64,000 nucleotides of DNA, from contig NC_034414.1 of NCBI RefSeq assembly GCF_002078875.1, forward strand, positions 27,128,637 to 27,192,636. The letters run 5' to 3'. The stretch comes from Numida meleagris (Eukaryota; Chordata; Aves; Galliformes; Numididae). Under the pieces are notes generated by a model. That model saw only the letters and a program-made list of their open reading frames with translations. It made no database searches and was not told the DNA's origin. Of this stretch, positions 24,511 to 35,158 are shown one piece after another (positions within the stretch are counted from its first letter, which is position 1; each line of letters starts with the position of its first letter). The position numbers and the translations under genes are program-made.

Positions 24511-25644
24511 CATTTTAATTTGTTCTTCTCCCACCTCCCCCCTCTTCTCTTTCTCTCTGGAAACATAAAAGGTGGATTTAGTATTTTTTTAAATAGTGAG
24601 CAGAGTTGATTTTCTTCTCTTTTAATATATATATTGGCAAACCACATAAAATAGAGATGGGTTGGAGAGCATGAAAGCAAACCCAAATAGTTTTTTTTAT
24701 TATTATTATTTATATAATCTATATATTATTAGAAAAAGTTACTTTTTAAATAAAAATACAAAAAAAAAGGAAAAAAAAAAGCAATGGATGTCTACTTGAT
24801 AATAGAACTGTTTCTAGAGAACCACTGTGGATGGACTTCATTGGAGGAAACCCTTGGTGTGATGGCTTCTGCATTTTGAGATTTTGAACTTATTGTACAT
24901 GTGGAATTTGGCTCTTCTTGTACACCTGCTGCACTTGTATTTAATGGCTTGAAGACACAAGCAGCTCCAATGAAGACCATGACCTTGGGGAATATGTTTC
25001 CATCTCTCCTTTGGACACCTTTACAATAGATCTCTTCCTCCCTGCACCCCTTCATCTCTTCCTTGCTCAGTTCTACTTTTTTTTTAAAAAAAAAAAACTT
25101 TTTCTTCACCTTTCACTTCATGGATAGCAATTTCCAAGCATAGGGATGGAATATGAATTGCAAGTCATAGACATCAAAGACAAAACAGATGGAGCAGCAG
25201 AATCATGGAAGAAATTATATGGAAAAATACCTCACCTATACTTTTCTTTCCATTTTTAAATTTTACTTCACAGCAATTTTTCTGTGTCGCCCGGAGTTTT
25301 CTCTGTGTAGTGTCTTGTGAGACACTTTGTTTGCTTTTCAATAGCTTCTCTTGAAATGAACCAAAGCAATACTCATTAAAGTTCCAAGGGCAATGGAGAA
25401 GAGAGTGACTCCCTTCCCAGCGACTATTCCAGAAAGGAAGAAACATGCAGCAGGATTTGAAAGGTATGTCCTAGCTGAAATATCTTTCACTGATTGTGAA
25501 ATCTCTGTTCTCTGGATTTTCAAGAGACCCTTGACTGATCTTTGTTGTAGGAATAAATCGGAGATAAAATAGAGATTTATTTGGGCTGTGCCTAGTCCTT
25601 CAACTGTGTGTGCGTGTTTGCCAGAATGAAAATCTCAGCCTTGT

Positions 25645-25650
25645 AATAAA
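25645..25650 (+). terminator. DPF3: Candidate poly(A) signal of DPF3a mRNA
   Basis: A canonical AATAAA in cttgtaataaagactttgg, with atgtattgttttagtatgtg starting about 10 bases downstream as the T/G-rich element. An earlier AATAAA at 24749-24754 is an alternative. Confidence 0.5.
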
Positions 25651-25894
25651 GACTTTGGATATGTATTGTTTTAGTATGTGAATGAAGCCTGTCCAGATGG
25701 ATTCCGTTTCTTTTGATGCTTCTTTTGATGGGTTATCACAGTACTGTCTGTGAGAGCTCTTTCAACCTTTTTTTCTTTCCATAAACCTTAAAAGAAAGAA
25801 AGAATGAAAGAATCCACTCATGGTGCTTACAGAGGTGGGTTTTTTTTTGTTTTTTTTTTTTTGAATTGTTGACTTTTGGCATGGACTAAGCAGT

Positions 25895-25960
25895 GGCCAG
25901 ATTCTTCTCTTAGGGGTACGTGGATGTACCTGGGTGTAAATCCAGAATGATGCTACTTAT
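25895..25960. repeat. Ancient inverted-repeat (MITE-like) element, one end
   Basis: The sequence starts ggccagattcttctct and continues with gggtgtaaatccagaatgat. This matches, from memory, a palindromic repeat common in turtle, crocodile and bird DNA whose two ends read ggccagattct and agaatctggcc. Only one end is present here, or else it pairs with 26535-26659. The family name is uncertain. Confidence 0.45.
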
Positions 25961-26534
25961 ATTTAGATTACTTTAATAAACTGCCCTCAGAACTAGATGT
26001 GCTACAAAATAGCTCCATGTGTTTCTAGTGTAGAAATACGGAATGCAAGAGCCATGCTCACTTGTGAGGAGGGAACCTTGTTTGAGCTTTTCCCATATTG
26101 ATAATCTTTTCCTGTTGTTATTCTGTTCCTGCTGGTGTATTATAATCATCCAAGTGTCAAATCAATGATATTTTGACTTAACACTGGCATTAAGAAGTAA
26201 ACTTTAATTGATTTAATTCATTCCAAAACTAGTCTTTTTTTCTCTCTGAAAGAATATATCAGATAAATTTATAATATTTTGTCACTCTTCTATATTTACT
26301 AACAGCCCAAAATTCAGATGGTTTCCAAGGGTGAGGCACAGGCATATAGGTATCTGCTTTTCCCAAATCCCAGAAAGCGATAAGATTTAGCTTGCACGAC
26401 TGTATCATTGTATGTGTGTGTATAGGTAAATATATATCTGATATATGTGCACAGACACATACATATAGACAATGCAGATAATAAAATGAAGAGCAACAAC
26501 AGTAAAGACAGAAGACACTTCCTAAGTATAGGTG

Positions 26535-26659
26535 CTCTTACATGAAACTGGTGTAGGCTCACTTGTTCCATACTGACTTAACTGTAAACAGTTGTATCAG
26601 TGAAGTCCGGTGCATTTCCTGTAAATGCACGTTCATTTAAGTCGTAGCAGAATCTGGCC
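26535..26659. repeat. Ancient inverted-repeat (MITE-like) element, opposite end
   Basis: This contains gaaactggtgtaggctcact, tcagtgaagtccggtgcatt and a terminal gcagaatctggcc. The last 11 bases (26649-26659) are the exact reverse complement of 25895-25905. It looks like the other end of the same archosaur/turtle palindromic repeat. It is either a separate copy or the far end of one interrupted element. Confidence 0.45.
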
Positions 26660-29600
26660 TGGAGGTACAGTTGTTCCCAGTTTGTAAGAAAATACCATAA
26701 ATGTGAAAAATCTTTAAGATCAAAAAAAAAGAACTTCAAATTGATTCTTCTTTTTCTCCAGCCCTTCAATCCCTGCACTTACATTTATGATATTAGGATT
26801 ACATTCTCTCATTTTAAAATACAGCTTTTTCTTCTGCTGCTCTGTGATATGGCCAAGTGAACAACAGGGAGCAGAAATGTGCCCAATACAAAGCAAAAGA
26901 GCAGCATGATTTCTTGCAACCATCTTGTATCTACTTCTTGTGTCCATGTCAGTCATGGAGAAGGTTTGGAAAAGAGTTTTAATTGTACATGACCAGAGTA
27001 TGCTATGAGAGAAAGGCTCACTGGAGAAATAGTGACGTGAATTATTAAAGAGCTGAAGAGAGCTCTGTTTTCTTGGGCTGGGAAACACCAAGTTTTGTTC
27101 ATTCTAGCTACCTTTGGCTCTCTGAGAGGTGGATACTTTACATAGCTGGAACCAGCCAGCTGTATATAGCTGCTGGTGCAGTGATGGCAGCACAAGGCTC
27201 AGCATTTTCTAACTGCTGTACTCACCCAGCTTCATGCACATTCTTGCAACCTGTGCTGAGCTCTGTGCTGCTGTACTGACTGCTGTCCTAGCAGCACCTG
27301 AGCTAGCTAGCTGAAAGCTATCCAGGTGTGTCATTCTGAAAACTCCAGTCACTTTATTAACTACAAAATAAGCATACTCTAACTACAATTTTTTCCAAGT
27401 GGAGTCCTTACCATTGTCTTTTGTGAACCATGCCTAACATATTCTGGGCTTTTCTGGAATACAAACAATAATCAGATGCCCGTAATTTATTAAATCTTGG
27501 TTTAGTTTCACAAATGCAGTTACTATAACAATGCATACAGTCTTAATCCTTTCGCAACCTAACCACCCATCTTTGTGACAACTGGGTAGTGCAGTGCCCT
27601 CAGAAAGAAGCCACAACTCACATAGTGCACAGAGACTGCCAGCTGGGATTTATTATAGATGATTGCATACAAAAACACCCATCACTGTTATTTATACCAT
27701 TAATGTGTATATGGATGGTCACTAGTTCCAGCTAGTTCTGAGGGAGGAAAGAAGGTAAAATAAATTTGTTATGAAGAGCAGATTAGTCTTTGAATTGCTC
27801 TGGATGGCTTGTTGGATGGAGATAACCAACCTGAGGAGAAATCTACATCTCGCTGTTTAGTTGAGCAGGCAGAGCAGTGGGCACTGGCCATAGGAGGATG
27901 CAGAGAAGGAAGCTGAAAGTATGCTTGTTTAAACTAGGTTGCAAAGGAGTGTTAACTTTGAATTTTAGATGGAGTATTGATATGGAAATGAAATATTGTC
28001 AGGGTAGGCACTGCTGGAGTAACAACTTGGAATGGGAGAAGAAGGTTGGTTTGCTTTTAGGTCAAAGATGAAAGTAAACCTGGGAGGCTGCTTACATGAG
28101 ACCTTCCAGATGGATGACAGTAAAATGACAGTGTTAATGAGACAGAATGTACATAGAAGGAGGTTTCACAAGTGCAGTGGAAGAAAAAAAAAAAAAAGAG
28201 GAGCCTGACACCAGCATAGCCAGGTCAGAAATGAGGGGACTGCACAGTGCCAATTGTATGTATCCTCAAAGACTTGTAAGTCCCAAACCAAACTAGGAAG
28301 GCATAAAAAGAGTTTTCAGTGTGAATTCTGGGCTGTACCTGAAAAGTGAAGTCATCTTTGAAATCAGAAAGGACCGTGATGCTCTGTATTCCCCAGTGAT
28401 TTCAGCAGTTCAATGAAACCTGCTGTTCTGAGCTTTATAAGAAGGAGATCTTTGAAGGCACAGTCCTTCAACTAATCACAAGCCTTGCTCTTCCAGTCCT
28501 CCTCCAAAGACATCCTTATTAGAGGAAGGTTAGCACAAGTCTGTCCAGAGATTCTCCTGAAACATATATGCTCCCACACAAATCATGTACCAAAATAAAA
28601 CTATTCCAATACGAAATGTGAATAAAAGAATGTTTCATCTCAGGCCCTAAATTCAGACTTTTCTGTTTATTTAATCATATTAGCTATCTTCTCAGGCCCC
28701 TTTCTACTGTTTGATACTAAAGGATCTTAGAAAAGGCACAGAATTTCCTGAGCCATCCTCTGCAAACTGATTCACAGATGGGAGCGAGTGGAAATAAGGA
28801 AGTGGTGTGCTGCTTGAGCAGCTGAGTAGTGAGAAGAAAGGCTATGTTGGAGTGCGCATTGATCTCTAATGTATTTCCTTCTGTGGCACTTAGAGAACGT
28901 GAAAGAAGGGGCAGACCTCATCTCTTGCATGAAAACAGTTTAAAATTTAAACATGGTAGTATTTATTGAGAAAATTTTAAGAAAATACGGCGTCCTAAAA
29001 TGACATAAAATAAAGGGAGATTGTGAGGCATGTGGCAGAGTAGGATGAAGCTGAAATCTGTTTTACTTCACTTTGCACCTCTTCCCTCCAGGTTTGTGGG
29101 CTTGTGAGTTAAATATATGTTTCTTGTATATGTAATATGCTTGGAATAGCATTGCACATGTGTGATAAGGTCATGAATGACGAGCGTGGACTGCTGAAAC
29201 ATGGTCCAAACAGAACTTTGCCACTGGCTTCAGATGAATTAGCACTGAGCTTTCTTAGCTATTGCTTTTATTGAATGAAACCTCCCTGCTAATACACTTA
29301 CTGGTATGGTGTAGACAAGCTCTGAGATGGCCATTTGTTTCAACAGAATGTGTTATTAGAATCCCATCCCCACATTGTTTTGCCTTTAAGCTTTTACATT
29401 AGTTATTCATTTGGAATTCCAGTTTGCCATTTTACAGTCCTCAGCTCAGGCTCTTGATTGAAGACAGAACATTGGTTTTCATGGAGCATCCAGAAATGCA
29501 CCCAGAGAATGTCTGAGTCCAGGCTGCATTCTCTCCTGGCTGCTTTGCCTTTCTTTGTTTAATTCTTTTAGTGATATTTTGAGACAGGTCCTAAAATTAT

Positions 29601-30047
29601 GATTCAAATGCCATGAAACTGTGGAGCTTTCAAAACCTGGATCCTCATGCAATTTCCCACGTTCACATGGCAAGCAGTTTTGCTGAATTTACTCCTCAAG
29701 CAAATATTGTATTGACCCCACTGGGCGTTGTCTTATTATATAATCTGCAACATCTTCCCAGCGTGTTTTGTGCTGCAGCATATGTAGATGTTTCCAATAA
29801 ACACTCATTTCTTTTTCTCAATTTTTTTCTTATTTATTTAAAGTGGGTCTCTTCTGAGTATATGTAAAGGATGAAGCATATGCATGTGCCCATGCTGCCA
29901 TGGGGTTGTTTTGACAAACCCTTGCAGTGTAGGAATGTAGCCAGGATGAATTTTCGCTGATTGAGCCATTGGAATAAACCCTACCAACCTTTGTTCTGTT
30001 TGCCAGATATTTACCAGGATTGAAAAAGCCCAACCTGTATAAATATC

Positions 30048-30110
30048 TGATAATAAATAAAATACCAAATAATAAATAATAAAATACCAGATAATAAATA
30101 CCAAAATAGG
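30048..30110. repeat. Imperfect AATAAATA/ATACC tandem repeat
   Basis: A tract of about 60 bases built from repeated aataaata and aaataccaaataata units. Minus-strand frames through it read as repeating YYLVF-type peptides, an artefact of the repeat. Confidence 0.8.
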
Positions 30111-30953
30111 TGAAACTAGGTTCGAACCATTTTAGTGTTCCTGTCTGTATTTCCACAAGTGTAAAGTTGTCAACTTCGGAGAATGCAAGTTATAATAATG
30201 TTTAGGGGAAAAAATAAAGCTAATGTTGTGGTCACAAGTTCTGATACCCCTGTTAAGAGGATGCAGCCAGTTTGTATCTTTGAATTGTTCTGTCACTGTC
30301 AGCTCCTAAGATTTTGAATCTTCATGTCATTCAGAACTGATATGAGGTGTGAGAAAGATGTGAGGGGAAGGCACTCCCATTTTGTGGAAATAAACAGATG
30401 TGGTTTTTGAGCTCAGGAGCCTGGAAGTATACAACTTAGTCCATTCACAGATTAAATGAAATGCAAAGTGCAATTTTTCACTTATTTTCAAAAGTTATTG
30501 TATTACTGCTGCTCCTATCTGCATGGTTCAGACTTCTGAAATCATCTTTTGTGCTGTACTGCATACACTTGTGGCTCTGTACAACTAATTAGTAATATAG
30601 CGATGTAATCAGAGCAGGATTTCGTAAACGAAAATTTTAACCTCTAGAGAAGAGAGAGATATATAAGCTGAATGAGGAAGGTTATTTAATTATGTTCACA
30701 GTAAGAAAAATTGACAGCATTTTGTGCCTTTCTTTTGGATATGCTCCTTCATATCCCATTTGTTTGCTTTGTATTTACTTATGGCTCCCACCGTCAGTTG
30801 AAACTGAATCTGCTGAGCTATTTTTTCAAAGAACTAGAATGCAAACAGTGTTGAAAGGTTGACTTGTGCTTTTTTTGCTTTATTCTGAACACTTGCTTTT
30901 GTTGTCTGTTTGAGTTTGTTTAGTTTTACTTTTTATTGCCTTTCCCTCTGCAG

Positions 30954-31033
30954 TCAGCCCTGCCCTCATGGACTCCAGCATCCATCAAGCAAGACATTTC
31001 AGAAGAAGGCCGAGAGAAGCCAGGATGCTTTGA
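30954..31033 (+). CDS. Candidate alternative terminal exon of DPF3 (unproven)
   Basis: A good acceptor (tgcctttccctctgcag) precedes 30954. If spliced to the phase-1 donor at 21172, the frame reads Val, then SPALMDSSIHQARHFRRRPR, a few more residues and a TGA at 31031-31033. That gives a short basic tail after the half PHD1, parallel to DPF3a. An A+T-rich 3' UTR-like stretch follows with AATAAA at 31424-31429 and 31475-31480. The overlapping 89-codon ORF (30910-31179) begins within the intron and uses another frame, with a chance hydrophobic run. I do not recognise this tail from any known isoform. The support is only acceptor, phase compatibility and poly(A) signals, so it may be fortuitous. 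Confidence 0.2.
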
Positions 31034-31423
31034 TACTTCTGATACTTCTCCTTGCCCTGACCCTTCCGTCCCTGTGTTTCATCTGGCACAGGAGCCTGGA
31101 CTGTAGGAAGCTGGCTGCCAACTGTTCAGAGAAATTCTGGGGACGCCCTAAGCCGGTGCAATACAAAGAATTTTTTTAAAGCCTTGATTTCACTTTCTTT
31201 TAAGCATGTTTATAAACCCAGGTCAAACTGGAATTGATCTACAGTAGAACTGACTGAAAAACAAACAAACTGAAAAAAGACTTAACTATTTTATTTATTT
31301 CAATATTTAAGAGAGAAAAGGAGTGCTGAAGTTGCACAGTATTTTTGTTTGAGATACGTTTTACTTCAAATTTTAAATGCAATTTTGTGAAGACGTGGAA
31401 TTTTAAAAAAGCACTTAATGTAA

Positions 31424-31480
31424 AATAAAGACTGAATATTTACTTTAAGAAAAAAAACTTTTTTAAATAATGAAAATAAA
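31424..31480 (+). terminator. Paired AATAAA poly(A) signal candidates
   Basis: AATAAA occurs at 31424-31429 (aatgtaaaataaagactg) and again at 31475-31480 (gaaaataaagatc). They follow the candidate exon at 30954 by about 400 bases. Such hexamers also arise by chance in A-rich introns. Confidence 0.3.
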
Positions 31481-34400
31481 GATCAACTCTGCTCTCTCTC
31501 TTACTTTAAAGAAGCCATTCATATATGTGCTGGGTATCTTTGTTTTTTGCAAATTGGATGTGGTAAGTGCAGACTGTTCTGGTTTTCTTTCTCCTGAGTA
31601 ATATTATCCTGTTAGATGCTTAAATCTTACTTTGCTTTACTTATGTTAGGCACAAATCTGAACAAAAACTGCTGAAAGAGCAAAGACCAGGCTCAGCCTG
31701 GATTTTTTTGTTACCAGATGTTGTGTCCAATTCAAAGGACTGTCTTCTCCCCGTAGGATTGATGTGTCTCTTCTGCACAGTAAAACAGGTTTTCATTTGA
31801 GCAACTCTGTGAAATACCTCTGCTAAAAGAGAGATTTAAAGAAAGGAAAACAACTGTTAGGTTGTTTTTGTTTTGTTTTGTTTCTTTTTATCATTATTAT
31901 TATTTCTTTTTTTTTTCTTTGGTAATTCCTTGGCTGATTGTGAGGTGGTTGTAAGGAAAGTATCTAACTGTTCAGATGCTCTTGGCATGGAGTTTCCTGC
32001 TGGTGTCAAGGATGATGCCCTGTGTAGAAACCCTGTGTATTTCTGCCCTTTCTTAAGAAGTAGTGGACTTTGAAAAGTATAGAGGTGCACCCCCATGTCA
32101 GCAGTAAGCAACAGAGGATACTCAGCAGGAGAAGAATTTGAGTTCTCAGAGCTGCAATCCTAAATTGTCTGGTGAGGGACGTTCACAGCCTTCATCCTGG
32201 GTTGTTAGCCATCTTCTCAATGAAATGCATTCTGCTTCATGCAAGCACTGGAAAATTTTGTTGGCTGCCAAATCTGCTCACAGTGGATAGTTTGTTGTCA
32301 TGTGTGATGCAGGCTAGCAAGGATGCAAGCCTTGTGTATTAGAAGGGCATTGGACTTGGCTCTGAGATTAGCTGACCTCTGTAGCCAGATGTATCTATTG
32401 GTATAGACCCAGTGTACAGATAATAAAGTGTTTTGTTAATGTAACTTACGCTGGTTTTCTGAGTGAAAAGATTGTCTACAAAAATGCATCCTGAGTAGGT
32501 GGAGCTGCCAGAAAGCCTCATCCTGCATCACGTTTCTTGCACACCGAAAACTTAAACTCACCTCATTGAGAGGTTTCCTTGTGTCAGTCACAGTGCTCCC
32601 TCCCCCTCTTGGATTAACACATAGGGCCAAAAATAGCCATATTAAATCTCTGGTAGACCTGAGTTCTGCTCTCACTAAGTTGAATGGCAAAATTTATGTC
32701 ATAATCAGGCTCTTTACCAGGATGGGTTTGCTTTGTACATTTTGCTCATTTCTACGCTTGCATTGGTGAGCTGCCTCTAGAGGAAAAGAAGAAATCAGAT
32801 TTTATTTAATCAAAATATAATGAAACGCACAACTGTAATGAAGATTTGCAAACTGCAGGGTCTGTACTCAGTTTGTGTAATATTCCTTTCAAATAAAAGT
32901 TCTGCTTCCAATGCCCCTACTGTATATTCCTCTGTAAATATTACATTATCAAACTGATTCCACAGGGTCTTTTTTAGTGCAAGTAATCTTTTAAAAAGAC
33001 ATTGTTGAATAACATACTTGTACATATACTTTTCTAAGCTCTCCATTGTTTATAATACTCTCTTTGAAGCTTAAAATAAAACTTCCTCCTCTATTGATTT
33101 TGTTTTTCTTTTCCATTTTGTAAATCATGATTTTTGCTCCTGGATTTTGTTTTGTATCTCTTAATGAAGCTTGAAGTTAACCAAAACTTTTCTTCCATTT
33201 TCTTTTACTTTCTTTTGACCCCATTCACCAGACTGCAGAAACTGGTCCTGTTGCTTGCTTTAGTGAAGGTAGGCAGGAAATAAAACACTGCTTTTGTGTA
33301 GGACTCATTTTAGGAGTATTTCCTGTGACTTGGTGGTGGTAGAAGATCTTCCTAAGTGTGTTTGTGTTTTAACAACCTTTTCTATGAGATTATTTGAGTT
33401 GCAGTAAGGTAATCTAGATTGAAAGGTGGAGTATAAATTATATGATGCTCTTTGTGTGAATTTTAGTGATGGGGCCTTATGGAGACCTGATCCTACCAAT
33501 GACATTTCTAATCCCGTCTCTGGAGTGCCTGTCTGCCGCATCCGTGGTTCCCTTTGCTGCATTTCACAGTGCAGAGATGAAACCTCCCTTTCCCTTACAC
33601 ATGTTAGATTAGTAGTACAGCTGTACAGAATGGAAAGAGAAAATACTGTTTCGGATTAGATGCCATTTTTAAACAAAAAGCTATGTTTCCTCTTCCCTAA
33701 TAGGTCTGCTTTCATTTTTACGAACCTCTGCTGTGTTTCCTCTGCCTTGCCATCAATTGCTCCGCTGCCTGCAGAGGCTATACATGGACCTTCTTATTTT
33801 GGCAGCTACCTGCAAGAATATCAGAGGGGATGTAGTTTTTAAGGGATCTTCTGATGTGGGTACAAGGTCTTCAGAGTAGTGGGAAAAAAACTCAGCAGAT
33901 TAAATGACAAATAAGTCCTAAGAAGCACATCAGAAATGAGTTACTGTAAAACCCTTATAATTGTACTGCATGAACTCTTAACTGCATGATTTTCAGCATT
34001 TCTATGTGACAGAGTGTGTCTTTAAAACAGAGAGTTAGCTATTTCCTGTAAAGTTTTATTTTTTTACATATATAATCTCAATTTCCATCAGTTTTTTGTT
34101 TCTTCACTCAGCTGGGAAGAACATGACTTGAAAGCTTCACTGCTTACCTTCAGACCTTACCTTGAACAGGCCTGTGACAGATTCACAGAAGGAAGGAGGA
34201 AACCAAAGGGTTTCATCTGCACTTACTGTCCGCAGTCAATGTGGCTCATGGGAACTTTAGGATCTGGTAGAGCAGCCTGTGGGCTACTTGCTGGCGCTTG
34301 TCCTCCACTGTTCTGCAGCTGGAAAGATCTTCCCTCCTTTGCAAGTTTTGGATAATATGGGCCAGAGACAGCTGTGGAGGTGAAGTGAGGCTCTTGCTGT

Positions 34401-35106
34401 ATTTCTGAGCTGTGCTGAGAAGGCAACTACAATGCTTTCCTGAGAGCACATACTGATGTTGTTGGTTTTAAAGCCTTTTCCAATTCCCTTTCTGTGATTT
34501 TTCTCTCAGATATTTTACAATAATCTGAATTTAAAGCCTACAAAACTAATTTTCTGAAGGAATTTCATGGGATACAAGTAATCTTTTCCTTCCCCAAAGC
34601 AGAGTTGGAAGGGAAGATGTGTGATGACAGATCCTGAGCCCCTGGCCATTGCTGCTTTTGTTCTCTTTCTCCTAGCTCATCTTGAGCTTTCTGGTGTGCT
34701 GCATAGAACAGAGAGACCCAGATGGAGGTTGGACTGAGGGCACAACTGAATGATGACAAAGCAAAGAAAAGAAAGTTGAAGAAAGGAAGGAAGGAAGCTA
34801 CTCGTGGCATCAGGGCACTTTTCTTGTTCAGTAAGGTCATTTCCCACTCTGTACTCAGTTCTCACTTTCATTGTCCCTGGTGTGACAGATACACAGAGCA
34901 GAGATAGACATTTCTGTTAAGGTAACCAGGAGTGAAAGGGTATGCTGAAATTTACCTTTATGAATGGCTGTCAACACTCTGTTTAGATGAATGGGATCTT
35001 TCCCACCACAACAAAGCTATTGCTATAGGCTGTGAAGTCTCCAGAGGACAATTCTGCATAGGTCTTACTTTGAATGTTTTGTGCTTTTTGTTTTTTTCCT
35101 TTTTTT

Positions 35107-35111
<5 letters not shown>

Positions 35112-35153
<42 letters not shown>
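35112..35153. repeat. (TC)21 microsatellite
   Basis: Twenty-one uninterrupted tc units. Open frames crossing it read as Ser-Leu or Arg-Glu repeats and are artefacts. Confidence 0.97.

Positions 35154-35158
<5 letters not shown>

Larger units (their letters stand above)
24263..25665 (+). other. DPF3: Probable 3' UTR of DPF3a
   Basis: About 1.4 kb follow the DPF3a stop codon. The stretch is very A+T-rich, with T-runs at about 24355-24369 and 24486-24510, TATTATTATT-type stretches near 24700-24730, and A-runs. No repeat family is recognisable. Two AATAAA hexamers could end the transcript, at 24749-24754 and 25645-25650. The second is followed by T/G-rich sequence, as expected downstream of a cleavage site. 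The length is inferred. Confidence 0.6.
25666..30953 (+). other. DPF3: DPF3 intron between the DPF3a end and the 30954 candidate exon
   Basis: A+T-rich intron sequence (for the DPF3b transcript) with the two MITE-like pieces listed separately, an A-run near 28187 and the AATA tandem tract at 30048-30110. No coding exon is supported. The last 20 bases before 30954 form a reasonable polypyrimidine tract with a cag acceptor. Confidence 0.75.

Noticed and set aside
24140..24534. Lys- and Asn-rich minus-strand ORFs opposite the DPF3a exon
   Set aside because: They are low-complexity translations of T-runs and of the reverse strand of a real exon.
29830..30156. Tyr/Phe-rich minus-strand ORFs
   Set aside because: They cross the AATA/ATACC tandem repeat, which produces a repeating hydrophobic peptide.
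30910..31179. 89-codon ORF with a hydrophobic, membrane-like segment
   Set aside because: The ATG lies before a plausible acceptor. The frame does not fit any DPF3 donor, and the hydrophobic run comes from CTTCTGATACTTCTC-type sequence.
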